A DNA stretch of 17,674 nucleotides from Candidatus Altarchaeales archaeon (lineage in GTDB: Archaea > Altiarchaeota > Altiarchaeia > IMC4 > SCGC-AAA252-I15): positions 1-17,674 of the forward strand of contig WJJK01000306.1 of the NCBI GenBank assembly GCA_014729705.1, read 5' to 3'. A program made the translations under genes and the position numbers. Under the pieces are notes generated by a model that did not search any database, was not told the DNA's origin, and saw only the letters and a list, made by a program, of their open reading frames with translations. This document shows positions 7,063-14,287 of the stretch, piece after piece (position 1 is the first letter of the stretch; every line of letters starts with the position of its first letter).

Positions 7063-7506
7063 CTATTTTTTCCTTTCAATGATTAAAGCCGCTATGACCC
7101 CCCCTAAAGCCCCGAAGATCATCCCCAAAATCAGGTGCCCGAAAAACATTATCACCGCGAATACGAGGGTGTTCAAGCCCGCGAAAACCACGTCCCCAAA
7201 TAATGCGGTTGGGTCGCGGAATTTAACGTATTCAGAGGTTATGCCAAAGACATCTATCAACATCTTTATAGCGAGATATAGGATGGTGGTCAAGAAAGCG
7301 TAGGGTATGCCTGTGAAGGCTCCTACGACCGCCCCGTCTGCCATTTGAATCGTGGCTTCCCTATGGTATAGGTAGGCTGCACCCATACCCCCCAGGATCA
7401 CCCACAGACAACATACGTTGCAGCAGTTTATAACCGGCAAAGCGGCTACGAATCCGGAGCCTAACCCCCCAATCAGAGAGGGTATTATCATCTTCTTTAA
7501 TTCCAT
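7063..7506 (-). CDS. Four-TM membrane protein with a CCxxCC motif
   Basis: The protein has 147 residues, largely hydrophobic, with about four membrane segments (7-27, 31-47, 59-86 and 105-143) and a basic C-terminus (IERKK). The most distinctive feature is C28 C29 N30 V31 C32 C33 after a Pro at the membrane boundary, followed by LWVILGGMGAAYL. Small archaeal and bacterial membrane proteins with a Cys cluster then ...W-x-x-x-GG-x-x-A-x-YL are known as uncharacterised families; I cannot name this one with certainty. The four Cys could bind a metal or form disulfides. A good Shine-Dalgarno site (GAGGTG) precedes it by 8 nt. It lies between the PheT half gene and DUF2085 in a minus-strand unit. 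Confidence 0.78.
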   Translation of the reverse strand: MELKKMIIPSLIGGLGSGFVAALPVINCCNVCCLWVILGGMGAAYLYHREATIQMADGAVVGAFTGIPYAFLTTILYLAIKMLIDVFGITSEYVKFRDPTALFGDVVFAGLNTLVFAVIMFFGHLILGMIFGALGGVIAALIIERKK

Positions 7507-7514
7507 GAAAGTGA

Positions 7515-7520
7515 CACCTC
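7515..7520 (-). promoter_or_regulatory. Shine-Dalgarno site for the CCxxCC membrane protein
   Basis: GAGGTG on the minus strand, 8 nt before the ATG at 7506. The site lies in the 41-bp gap after the truncated pheT, showing that the downstream gene is set up for its own translation start. Confidence 0.6.
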
Positions 7521-7547
7521 AAACATAGTTATCTGCATGAAGGTTAA

Positions 7548-8345
7548 TTAAATCTTTTCTTCTATCTCCACTTCCTCGATCACAGCCCCCCGATCACTTA
7601 AGCTTGTTGCTATGATATTAACCGCCTGGTTGACGGCCTTTTGGTTCAACCCCGTTGACTCAATAAAAAGGTTTCTGGTCTCAGAGGCGACCTTGCTTTT
7701 CTCCCCGTTTATTATGGGGGGAAAGGATAAGACATTTTCCTCGCAGTCGACTATGAGGGGGTATTTTTCGAAGCCAGAGAGTATGTCTGAGTATTCAGTC
7801 CCCTTAGGATGGCTTCTAAGTATCTGCTTAAGGTTTTGGGGTTTATTGCCTTCAAGGGGGGTGAAGGAGGCATCTTCCGGCGAGGCAACCTTGTATGTGA
7901 GGGGTGGTTTTATTTTATCCAGGTCATGGACCCCTATCGCAACCTTCCTCCTATTCCTTCCGTGGGTTGTATGCAGTTTTTCTTGAACCTGCATCAAGGA
8001 GATCAACGACTGCTCTGTGAGATCAATGTTTTTTGCCGCAGCACAGGATATGCTGGGTCTGACCCGCTTAACCCCCGCCTCCACAAACACCTTTAAATCC
8101 CCGGAAATTGTTTCGTATTTGACTTCTCTGGCTTCTATGTTTAGGTACCCCTTAAGCGCCCGTGCGAAGCCTTCAATGCTTAACATATCTGGGCGGTTGG
8201 GGAATACTTCAACGTTGATTGACTGCTCATCCACGCTCCCAAGATCCACACCCATCATTGGGATATGTATTTTAAGTTCCTCCACCTCCAATTCCCGGCC
8301 TAAAAGCCTTATAAGCTCTTTTGTGTCGTATTCAACCTGCGGCAT
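7548..8345 (-). CDS. pheT: Phenylalanyl-tRNA synthetase beta subunit, N-terminal half only (B1 and B3/B4)
   Basis: The 265 residues match the N-terminal half of archaeal PheT (usually about 550). Visible: the archaeal N-terminus MPQVEYDTKELIRLLG, NRPDMLSIEG (50-59), the B3/B4 editing-domain stretch RRKVAIGVHDLDKIKPP (132-148), FPPIING (208-214), and the linker-leading VNIIATSLSDRGAVIEEVEI (242-261). In full-length proteins B5 and the catalytic-like B6/B7 would follow; here a TAA stop comes after EEKI, and the next 41 bp lead into an unrelated membrane gene. No PheT remainder was found in any frame nearby, and no pheS is in the window. The N-terminal half itself is intact with no frameshift. 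Options: a split PheT whose other half is elsewhere, a stand-alone editing factor for mischarged tRNA-Phe, or a truncation remnant. The coding region diverges from trkA by 39 bp. Confidence 0.85.
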   Translation of the reverse strand: MPQVEYDTKELIRLLGRELEVEELKIHIPMMGVDLGSVDEQSINVEVFPNRPDMLSIEGFARALKGYLNIEAREVKYETISGDLKVFVEAGVKRVRPSISCAAAKNIDLTEQSLISLMQVQEKLHTTHGRNRRKVAIGVHDLDKIKPPLTYKVASPEDASFTPLEGNKPQNLKQILRSHPKGTEYSDILSGFEKYPLIVDCEENVLSFPPIINGEKSKVASETRNLFIESTGLNQKAVNQAVNIIATSLSDRGAVIEEVEIEEKI

Positions 8346-8384
8346 CCTTGATTCTTTAATAATGGTAACTAAAATCTTTATATC
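8346..8384. promoter_or_regulatory. Divergent promoters between pheT half gene and trkA
   Basis: CTTTAATAAT (8354-8363) on the plus strand is centred 26 bp before the trkA ATG, ideal for a leaderless transcript. On the minus strand, TATAAAGAT (8374-8382) lies about 30-37 bp before the pheT start, allowing a leader of only a few bases. No Shine-Dalgarno site is seen for either gene. Confidence 0.5.
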
Positions 8385-8780
8385 ATGAAGGTATTAATCG
8401 CAGGAGGCGGCACCATGGGCAGGGAGATTGCAAGGTGCCTGCCTGAGCATGAGGTGACGATCATCGAAAACGATTTGCAGGCCTGTGAACGGATAAAAGA
8501 CGAGCTGCCTGAGGTAGAAATAGTGTTGGGTAGTGCTGCGCGTAAACACATCCTCTCTAAAGGGGGTGTGGATGAAGCGGATCTTGTGGTTGCTGTCGTA
8601 AACAAGGATTCAAAGAATCTCTTGATAGCCTACTACGCTAAGAAGAAGGACAAGAAAGTCATAGCAAGGGTTAAGGAGCCAGACTATGTATCTTTATTCC
8701 ATGATCTTGGCATAGACGAAATCATCTCTCCTGAGAAGCGGGCGGCCATGGATGTCGTGAAAAAACTTGTGTGGGAATAA
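8385..8780 (+). CDS. trkA: TrkA-N (RCK-N) NAD-binding regulatory subunit of potassium uptake
   Basis: The 131 residues form a single Rossmann-like TrkA-N domain: GGGTMG at 7-12, an acidic residue (E28) at the end of the second strand in TIIEND, and the strand-helix pattern ADLVVAVVNKDSKNLL, then KVIARVKEPDY and IDEIISPEKRAA. Such domains bind NAD(H) or nucleotides and gate TrkH-type potassium transporters from the cytoplasmic side. The usual TrkA-C domain is missing, so it is about 90 residues shorter than the common one-unit form (about 220); single-domain forms occur in archaea. The start is well fixed because the first strand begins at MKVLIAGGG. It lies 35 bp before trkH, a likely operon. 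Confidence 0.92.
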   Translation: MKVLIAGGGTMGREIARCLPEHEVTIIENDLQACERIKDELPEVEIVLGSAARKHILSKGGVDEADLVVAVVNKDSKNLLIAYYAKKKDKKVIARVKEPDYVSLFHDLGIDEIISPEKRAAMDVVKKLVWE

Positions 8781-8815
8781 AAAAAATACTTTTTATTTTT
8801 GGGATTTAGCTTGAA

Positions 8816-10297
8816 ATGTATGCCATAGACTTAGAGGACGTGAAAATCAGTCTCAGGGATTTGGCTGCAATCCTTCAGGTTGTCGCTTTAGTAATGCTTG
8901 TCCCCATAATCGTTACCTCCATATACACGTCCTCTCAATCATCCCTTGAATTCTTCAAGGAATTATCCGCCTTCATAATACCTTCCGCGGCATACTATCT
9001 TCTCTACGTCTTAATCCGTTTGACGATAAAAACCGACGCTGAAACCAAATCCAAGCACGGTCTGCTTGCTGTCGTCATAGCATGGTTTCTCATACCCCTT
9101 ATCGGGGCTCTGCCGTTTCTCATCCGCGGAGCCCTAAATCCTGTTGACGCCTTCTTTGAGTCTATGAGTGGCTGGGCAACAACCGGGATGACTATGATAG
9201 CCCGCCCCGAATTAGTTGCAGCAGACCTTATCTTCTACCGCAGCTTAACCCATCTTGTGGGAGGCGTCGGCATAATAGCGTTGGGTCTTATGATTTTTTT
9301 GCAGTCAGGGAAAGCCGCCACAGACTATTATGTGAGTGAGGTTGGGGGGGGAAAAATCCGTCCAGGAATCCGGGGAACCATCTTCGAGACTTGGAAGATC
9401 TACCTACTTTATGCGTTCATCGGCATCGTGCTTTTCTATGTTGCGGGCATGAACTCCTTTGACGCCGTCAACCATGCATTTGCAGCTATTGCGACAGGCG
9501 GATTCAGCACCCACGCCGAAAGCATAGGTTACTTCCAAAGCATATGGATAGAGCTTGTAGCGATTTTGCTGATGCTTGCCGGATCCATAAGTTTTCTTTT
9601 GCATTTTCAGCTTTTCAACGGGGATTGGGGGGCGTTGAAGAGAAACATCGAGGCTAAATACATGCTGGTTTTGTCGGTGATATGTTTTTTAGTTGTTTTT
9701 CTTTCCCTAGCCAAGGATTCAGCCTATGATCCTTCATACTACCCCCACCTACTCCGTGATACCGTGTTCCAGGTGGTGTCGTCTATCTCCTGCACAGGGT
9801 TTGGCACGGTTGACACTGGAGGCTGGCCCCAGCTTGCTCAGACCGCCCTGATGTTTCTGATGTATGTTGGGGGGTTCTATGGATCCACTGCGGGCGGAAT
9901 CAAGCTTTTGCGTTTCATTGTGGTGGTTAAGGCCGTATCATTTAACTTGCGTAAAATGATTCTACCTAAAAACGCGATCATAACCTTGAGGATGGGGGAT
10001 AAACCCATAATGCCTGATGAAATAGTTTTTGTTATGGGGCTTTCAATGGTGTATCTCATGGTAGCTTTAGTTGGGGCCTCCTCTCTTATGTGGCTTGGGT
10101 TCACAGGCTATGAAAGCATGGAGCTTTCGCTATCTGCTATGGGTAATGTGGGAATAGTTTTCGTGACAGGCGATGCTTGGTATCATATGGCTGACGCTGG
10201 AAAAATTATTTTAGCTCTTCTCATGTGGATCGGCAGGCTTGAGATATTTCCTATCCTGATTTTTTTGGGCCCCCTTTATTTCAGGAAGAAAAGATAA
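8816..10297 (+). CDS. trkH: TrkH-type potassium uptake channel/transporter
   Basis: This 493-residue polytopic membrane protein is TrkH/KtrB-like, the ion-conducting subunit of potassium uptake. The four pore-loop repeats are visible: ATTGMT (121-126), ATGGFST (226-232), SCTGFGTV (325-332) and MGNVGIVFV (442-450), each with the single selectivity-filter glycine region typical of this superfamily. FYRSLTHLVGGVGIIALGL (140-158) and GGFYGSTAGGIKLLRF (352-367) are further hallmarks. The last loop is somewhat unusual after GNVG, where GPGL is common. Length is normal. The short 35-bp gap after trkA contains T-rich sequence (8791-8801) and an A/T-rich word about 26 bp before the ATG, so an internal promoter is possible. 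It converges on nre with 6 bp between stops. Confidence 0.96.
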   Translation: MYAIDLEDVKISLRDLAAILQVVALVMLVPIIVTSIYTSSQSSLEFFKELSAFIIPSAAYYLLYVLIRLTIKTDAETKSKHGLLAVVIAWFLIPLIGALPFLIRGALNPVDAFFESMSGWATTGMTMIARPELVAADLIFYRSLTHLVGGVGIIALGLMIFLQSGKAATDYYVSEVGGGKIRPGIRGTIFETWKIYLLYAFIGIVLFYVAGMNSFDAVNHAFAAIATGGFSTHAESIGYFQSIWIELVAILLMLAGSISFLLHFQLFNGDWGALKRNIEAKYMLVLSVICFLVVFLSLAKDSAYDPSYYPHLLRDTVFQVVSSISCTGFGTVDTGGWPQLAQTALMFLMYVGGFYGSTAGGIKLLRFIVVVKAVSFNLRKMILPKNAIITLRMGDKPIMPDEIVFVMGLSMVYLMVALVGASSLMWLGFTGYESMELSLSAMGNVGIVFVTGDAWYHMADAGKIILALLMWIGRLEIFPILIFLGPLYFRKKR

Positions 10298-10303
10298 ACT
10301 CCG

Positions 10304-11554
10304 TTAAAAGTCGGTGATCTTTTTCTGGGTTAGGATGTTGCTTTTATCCATATAGTTTTTCACCGGGATGTTCAGTCTCTTTTGCATGTCCTCTAAGGCT
10401 TCCCCCCTGTTTTTGAATTTTTTGTGTTTGTTTTTTAATGCCGCTCTCACGTTTTCCCTCACCTCCCAAACGCCCACTGGAACCACGTAGCTGTCGTATA
10501 TCTCTCTTATCACCACAACCTGTGCCTGCCTTCTCATTTCATCCAAAGCCCCTGTTACGGCCACTCGGCCTGCGTAGTATCCCCCGCCTTCGTTGAAGGC
10601 GTATTTGGTGCGGCCTGAGTGTTTCTCGTATTCCACCTGGATTACGGTTTCTTTTTGTTTCTGCGTCCAAAGGGTGTTGGGGCTCCAGGCTTCGAATAAC
10701 TCGAATTCCCATGCGCCGGGCAATAATAGAACCTCAAAGTGGTTTTCGAGGTAGGTGTTTTCATAGACTAGTGTCTCAGACAGTTGGGGGTAATCCCTTA
10801 TCCTCTGCATCTGTTTTTTGGCTATCATATCGTCTACCGCGGTTATGCTCCAGCGCGTGGGAACTATTTTTTTGTTTTCAGATAATCCGGTAGCCCCGCA
10901 TGATAGTGCTTGAGTTAGGTAGTAGACGTCAAAACCCGCTTTATAGAGTTTGTTCAACTGAGTAGATGCGGTTAATTCATCACCTAAAATGTATTCCACT
11001 TTATGGGGTATTTTGGGGTTGTCTGTTACCCTCAGTTTCTTGAGCACCCCTGTTGGCCCCATAGGCTGGCTTATTGGGTTGAATTCAAGTGTGGGTTTGG
11101 GTTTATTCTGGAAGAAAGATTCCGTGTCAACGGTTTTGACGGAGAGAGCGATTTCCTGCAGGTTTTCCATGAACCTTGTGGGCGTTTTCACGTCTTGTTT
11201 CTTTTTGGATCGAACAAGATTGGATCTAAGCCCTATTATGTCGTCGAAGCCTAGGCCGTACCATTTACTTGGATCGTCTGAAAACTGAGTCTTCTCATAA
11301 TCCAAACCGGTTAACTGACCTACGGAGACGTTTGGCCACCCGCCCCATCCGATGAATATGGAGGGACTGGGTCCTGATAATTCCCGGGTTAACTTCTCTG
11401 AGCTGGCTTTTACGGGCGCAAGCTTTCGAAGAAGCGGACAGGTTTGGTATCCACATAAAAGTTTAGCTCCCTTACACCTTAAACAGTTTCCCCTGCTTAT
11501 GGGGTGGGCTTTCTCCAAAGCCTTTGTGATTTTACATCCTGGTTTCCTGCTCAT
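10304..11554 (-). CDS. nreA: Archaeal DNA repair protein Nre with C-terminal PCNA-binding motif
   Basis: This is a 416-residue Nre protein, an archaea-specific repair factor; in Haloferax, NreA works with UvrABC-type repair and PCNA after crosslinking damage. The N-terminus has a Cys-rich zinc-finger-like region: C7, C24, C27, C34 and C39 (CLRC at 24-27). The core contains IFIGWGGWPNVSVGQL (66-81), MGPTGVLKKLRVTDNPKIP around 165-183, YYLTQALSCGATGLS and NEGGGYYAGRVAV. The last seven residues, QKKITDF (410-416), form a PIP box (Q-x-x-hydrophobic-x-x-aromatic) exactly at the C-terminus, as in NreA. The ATG at 11554 is supported by the N-terminal Cys region. It diverges from the two-TM gene with 53 bp between starts. 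Confidence 0.93.
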   Translation of the reverse strand: MSRKPGCKITKALEKAHPISRGNCLRCKGAKLLCGYQTCPLLRKLAPVKASSEKLTRELSGPSPSIFIGWGGWPNVSVGQLTGLDYEKTQFSDDPSKWYGLGFDDIIGLRSNLVRSKKKQDVKTPTRFMENLQEIALSVKTVDTESFFQNKPKPTLEFNPISQPMGPTGVLKKLRVTDNPKIPHKVEYILGDELTASTQLNKLYKAGFDVYYLTQALSCGATGLSENKKIVPTRWSITAVDDMIAKKQMQRIRDYPQLSETLVYENTYLENHFEVLLLPGAWEFELFEAWSPNTLWTQKQKETVIQVEYEKHSGRTKYAFNEGGGYYAGRVAVTGALDEMRRQAQVVVIREIYDSYVVPVGVWEVRENVRAALKNKHKKFKNRGEALEDMQKRLNIPVKNYMDKSNILTQKKITDF

Positions 11555-11607
11555 CCTGAGGATTTATAGTTATTTAGCTTATTATTTTCTTTCCAAGGTG
11601 ATGTAGT
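11555..11607. promoter_or_regulatory. Divergent promoter and Shine-Dalgarno region between nreA and the two-TM gene
   Basis: On the minus strand, GAAAATAATAAG (11578-11589) is centred about 29 bp before the nreA ATG, fitting a leaderless start. On the plus strand, ATTTATAGTT (11562-11571) would place the transcript start near 11592, just before AAGGTGAT (11595-11602), an excellent Shine-Dalgarno match 5 nt before the TTG at 11608. This Shine-Dalgarno decides the TTG start of the next gene. Confidence 0.5.
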
Positions 11608-11826
11608 TTGCATGAGAAGGATTTCATAATCGGGGTTCGCCTTATGGTTTTCTCTTTTTTATTCGGTCTCATAAGCCTCCTCATATATCCGCGGATCCTC
11701 AGTTTTCTTGGATGGAGTTCCTGTCTTTTCATCACACCCTCCGCGGTGGGTTTAACAAGCTCCTTCCTCTTTTTGTTGGGTGTATTGATTTTTCTCATCT
11801 CCCTAGTAATAGAGGAGGAGCCCTAG
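11608..11826 (+). CDS. Small two-TM membrane protein upstream of the TctA permease
   Basis: The protein has 72 residues, starts with TTG (chosen because AAGGTGAT lies 5 nt upstream) and is mostly two hydrophobic helices (about 11-35 and 46-69) with a charged N-terminus (HEKDF) and an acidic end (IEEEP). A later ATG at 11644 would remove most of the first charged stretch and lacks a Shine-Dalgarno site. The TAG stop is directly followed by the ATG of the permease gene, so the two are probably translationally coupled. It could act as a small partner subunit analogous to TctB (usually four TM and about 150 residues), but there is no sequence hallmark of TctB. Function unknown. Confidence 0.72.
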   Translation: MHEKDFIIGVRLMVFSFLFGLISLLIYPRILSFLGWSSCLFITPSAVGLTSSFLFLLGVLIFLISLVIEEEP

Positions 11827-13032
11827 ATGATTGTTTATTTTCTATATTGTTTTGTGGGATGTTTTCTGGGTGTAGTCACCGGTTTGATTCCCGGGGTCCA
11901 CGTGAACCTGGTGTGCCTTCTTGGATTGTCTTTATATCCGTTTTTAGGGGTTGACACAATATCTTTCGCAGTTTTAATGGTTTCTGTTAGTCTCACCCAC
12001 ACGTTCCTTGATTTTATTCCCGCCATCTTCTTGGGGGTGCCTGAGGAGGAGACTGCGTTGTCGATTCTGCCCACCCACAGGATGTATCTTGAGGGGCGGT
12101 CCCTTGATGCAGTCAAACTCACAGGATATGGAAGCCTTCTGGGTTTGTTTTTCTCGCTTCTTTTTATCGTGCCCGCCCTCTATATTATCCCTCTACTACA
12201 TGGCCTGCTTAGGCAGGTGATTGTTTGGGTTATGTTTTTTGCTTTAGGGGCGTTGATTTTACGGGAGAAGCGTTGGGGCAAGGCTAAGGCTTTATTGATT
12301 GTGGTTTTGTCTGGTGCCTTGGGTTTATCCTCCTTTAAATTGAAGGTATTGTCTTCCAGTCAGGTTCTGTTCCCGCTTTTCTCAGGCATGTTCGGTCTTG
12401 CCACCATAATCTATTCCCTCTATACCCGTCCCACCCAAACTAACGTCCCTCAACAAAGTTTTTCACACGTTGAAGTTGATTTGGGGGTGGTTGGAAGCGG
12501 GTTTCTGGGTTCAATAGGGGGCATGCTAGTTGGAGTCCTACCCGCCTTCTCACCGTCTCAGGTGGGGATATTGATGGCCAGATTATATGGTTCAAGTGTA
12601 GCGCGCTTCCTTGTCGCAGTATCTGCCATAAACACCGCGGATGCTATCTACTCCTTCGTCGCACTTTATACCCTAGGCAATCCCAGAAGCGGGGTTGCCA
12701 CGATGCTTTCTAAGGTGCTTACGATGGACGCCCTTTTATTTGCGTTGTTTGTTGGCGTATTCGCCTTCTGCGGTTTATGGGCCTATCTTCTACACCTTTA
12801 TGTTGGAAGGGTTTCCGCAAGTTTCTTCTCTAAAATAAATTACCGGCTTATATCTATTCTGGTGGTGGGGTTTGTCTCATCCCTCGTTTTTGTTTTCACA
12901 GGATTCTTCGGGATTCTGGTTTTGTTTTTCGCAACGGTTCTTGGATTGATGCCTCCTCTGGGGGGTGTTAGCAGAACCCATCTAATGGGTGTCTTAATAA
13001 TCCCCACAATGTTTTTTTTCCTGGGGCTTTGA
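11827..13032 (+). CDS. TctA-like (DUF112) permease, archaeal type
   Basis: This 401-residue polytopic protein, with about nine to ten hydrophobic segments, belongs to the tripartite tricarboxylate transporter TctA/DUF112 family. Hallmarks: GVVTGLIPGVHVN (15-27), FIPAIFLGVPEEETALSILP (63-82) and LFPLFSGMFGL (181-191). The second half repeats the first motif in degenerate form (GGMLVGVLPAFSPSQ, 231-245), consistent with the two-fold internal repeat of the family. Archaeal members are often about 400 residues, shorter than bacterial TctA (about 500), and the substrate is unknown. No TctB and no periplasmic TctC binding protein are adjacent. A Shine-Dalgarno GGAGG (11814-11818) sits 8 nt before the ATG inside the previous gene. 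The 3' end overlaps the convergent AIR-synthase-like gene by 39 bp. Confidence 0.86.
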   Translation: MIVYFLYCFVGCFLGVVTGLIPGVHVNLVCLLGLSLYPFLGVDTISFAVLMVSVSLTHTFLDFIPAIFLGVPEEETALSILPTHRMYLEGRSLDAVKLTGYGSLLGLFFSLLFIVPALYIIPLLHGLLRQVIVWVMFFALGALILREKRWGKAKALLIVVLSGALGLSSFKLKVLSSSQVLFPLFSGMFGLATIIYSLYTRPTQTNVPQQSFSHVEVDLGVVGSGFLGSIGGMLVGVLPAFSPSQVGILMARLYGSSVARFLVAVSAINTADAIYSFVALYTLGNPRSGVATMLSKVLTMDALLFALFVGVFAFCGLWAYLLHLYVGRVSASFFSKINYRLISILVVGFVSSLVFVFTGFFGILVLFFATVLGLMPPLGGVSRTHLMGVLIIPTMFFFLGL

Positions 13033-13803
13033 AACTACGCCTATCTTCTCCAGCGCGCAACCGGTTTTTTCGCACAGTTTCTTAAGCGCCTCATAATTTT
13101 TTTCATCAAGGGTGATAAGGAAATTACCGAGGTTCCTTGTCACAGGATAGGGTTGGTTTTTTTCCAGCCGTATTTTTTTCCTTGACTTATGCTGCATTTC
13201 ATAGACCGTTGAAATGAGCCCGCCTTTGGTGACGTCTTTGCTTGCGTTCACTTTTATCCTCTCTAAAGCTGAATACCAGGTACTCCAAAGTGTTTTTGTT
13301 TTATTGATCCGCTGCCTCTGTCCCCCCCATATGGGTTCACCCAAAAGACATACTATGTCTTCCTCCTGTGATCCTGCGTCGGATATGGGGTTTTCGACTA
13401 TAAGCCTGCCGACGACGGTTATCGAGCATCTAGGCTGCGTTTTTTCGTATAGCGTGTTTCCACCGCAAAGCGGGCATTTTATTGCTTCCGACTGTATTTT
13501 AAGGGAGGCGACCATTTTTTGGACGTCTTCTTTTCCGCCGATCACCATATCCTGGGCGAACAGGGGTTCCGCTCCTTTAACGACAACATCCCCTGCCGCG
13601 TGTATTAGTGCGGACTTTAACACCAGTCGCCGGGTGTAGGGGCCGTCCGAGCTTAAAACGAGTTTCCCTGAGAAATCAATGCACACTGCATCATCCCATG
13701 ATGCAACCCCCAGTAGGGGTTTAACACTCATCTGTTTGTCTGAGGCGATCAGAAGATCCCTTATCCAGTATAGGTCTTTAACGTGTTTTTGAATCAAATC
13801 CAT
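12994..13803 (-). CDS. AIR synthase-related (PurM/HypE/SelD-fold) protein
   Basis: The family makes or uses ATP-dependent activated intermediates (PurM, SelD, HypE, ThiL). Counting from the ATG at 13803 (269 residues), motifs are: a degenerate metal/ATP site SWDDAV (35-40), AAGDVVVKGAEPLF (69-82), a GGNT motif within KCPLCGGNT (109-117), and the HypE/PurM-type ASKDVTKGGLIST (187-199), then a C-terminal LITLDEKN stretch. The CPLC just before GGNT is unusual and could bind zinc. A TTG at 13809 would add two residues, but I prefer the ATG. Its start lies inside the end of the upstream YkgJ gene (26-bp overlap), implying coupled translation. The substrate is unknown; it is not PurM itself, being too short and lacking the standard N-terminus. 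Confidence 0.82.
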   Translation of the reverse strand: MDLIQKHVKDLYWIRDLLIASDKQMSVKPLLGVASWDDAVCIDFSGKLVLSSDGPYTRRLVLKSALIHAAGDVVVKGAEPLFAQDMVIGGKEDVQKMVASLKIQSEAIKCPLCGGNTLYEKTQPRCSITVVGRLIVENPISDAGSQEEDIVCLLGEPIWGGQRQRINKTKTLWSTWYSALERIKVNASKDVTKGGLISTVYEMQHKSRKKIRLEKNQPYPVTRNLGNFLITLDEKNYEALKKLCEKTGCALEKIGVVSKPQEKKHCGDY

Positions 13804-14224
13804 CTTCAAGCAACCGGTCTACTCCGGGACAAAACGTTATTTTCGGGAGAAACCACAAGCCAAATATTTTTTGGAAGGGAAACTCCCTGCACACTCTTGG
13901 TCTGCACTCATGTACTGTGCATTTATCGTTTTTCAGAAACACGCATCTTCCCCTATCCCTTAATATGAATCGGTTTGAGTCTGTGAAACCCTGCCTTCCC
14001 TGTTTCTTGAGTTTCTCCACGTCCTCTTCATCCAACTCTATTATCCTCAACCTGCAGCAGTTACCGCACATAAGGCATTGAAATTTTCCCTTCCTCTGCC
14101 CTAACCGGAAACCCCTAATCCACATAGGGATTTTCATCAACACAATGAATAAAGCGAGGCTTATGACGAATTTATAGAAAAAAACCACGAACCTCCAACC
14201 TTCATTGATCACTGACTGAATCAT
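13778..14224 (-). CDS. YkgJ-family cysteine cluster protein with N-terminal TM helix
   Basis: This 148-residue protein carries the YkgJ (CxxCxxCC) zinc or iron-sulfur-type domain: C50, C53, C56 and C57 (CLMCGNCC), then GRCVFLKNDKCTVHECRPRVC (starting at 92; C94, C102, C107, C112), and FCPG with C132. The spacing is the family pattern CxxCxxCC, then C-x7-C-x4-C-x4-C, ending in CPG. A single hydrophobic helix (about 11-33) precedes the domain, so it is likely membrane-anchored. The exact biochemical role of YkgJ is not established. It is the first gene of a minus-strand unit; the end of its frame overlaps the start of the AIR-synthase-like gene. Its promoter lies in the 63 bp upstream. Confidence 0.9.
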   Translation of the reverse strand: MIQSVINEGWRFVVFFYKFVISLALFIVLMKIPMWIRGFRLGQRKGKFQCLMCGNCCRLRIIELDEEDVEKLKKQGRQGFTDSNRFILRDRGRCVFLKNDKCTVHECRPRVCREFPFQKIFGLWFLPKITFCPGVDRLLEDGFDSKTR

Positions 14225-14287
14225 TTGTGTTCATTGTTTTTATAGTAGACTGTCATTAAATTATACTGTTTTCTTGGTGGTTGTTTA
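14225..14287. promoter_or_regulatory. Divergent promoters between the YkgJ gene and the Cys-rich small gene
   Basis: TTAAATTATA (14256-14265) on the plus strand is centred about 27 bp before the ATG at 14288, so a leaderless start is possible. A weak Shine-Dalgarno-like GGTGG (14276-14280) also precedes that ATG by 7 nt. On the minus strand, ACTATAAAAAC (14236-14246) is TATA-like but is centred only 17 bp before the YkgJ ATG, closer than usual, so this assignment is uncertain. Confidence 0.4.

Noticed and set aside
8017..8388. A 123-residue plus-strand open frame antisense to the pheT half gene.
   Set aside because: Ser/Thr-rich shadow of a recognised coding region, with no motif and no ribosome site.
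10711..11288. Three plus-strand open frames of 60-99 residues antisense to nreA.
   Set aside because: Shadows of the well-recognised nreA reading frame.
11712..11954. A plus-strand 80-residue frame overlapping the two-TM gene and the TctA start.
   Set aside because: It crosses two better-supported coupled genes in another frame and has no family pattern.
12994..13803. Calling the AIR-synthase-like gene purM, selD, hypE or thiL.
   Set aside because: It shares the fold motifs but is shorter, has a degenerate N-terminal DDAV motif and no SelD-type catalytic Cys/Sec loop; the neighbours give no pathway.
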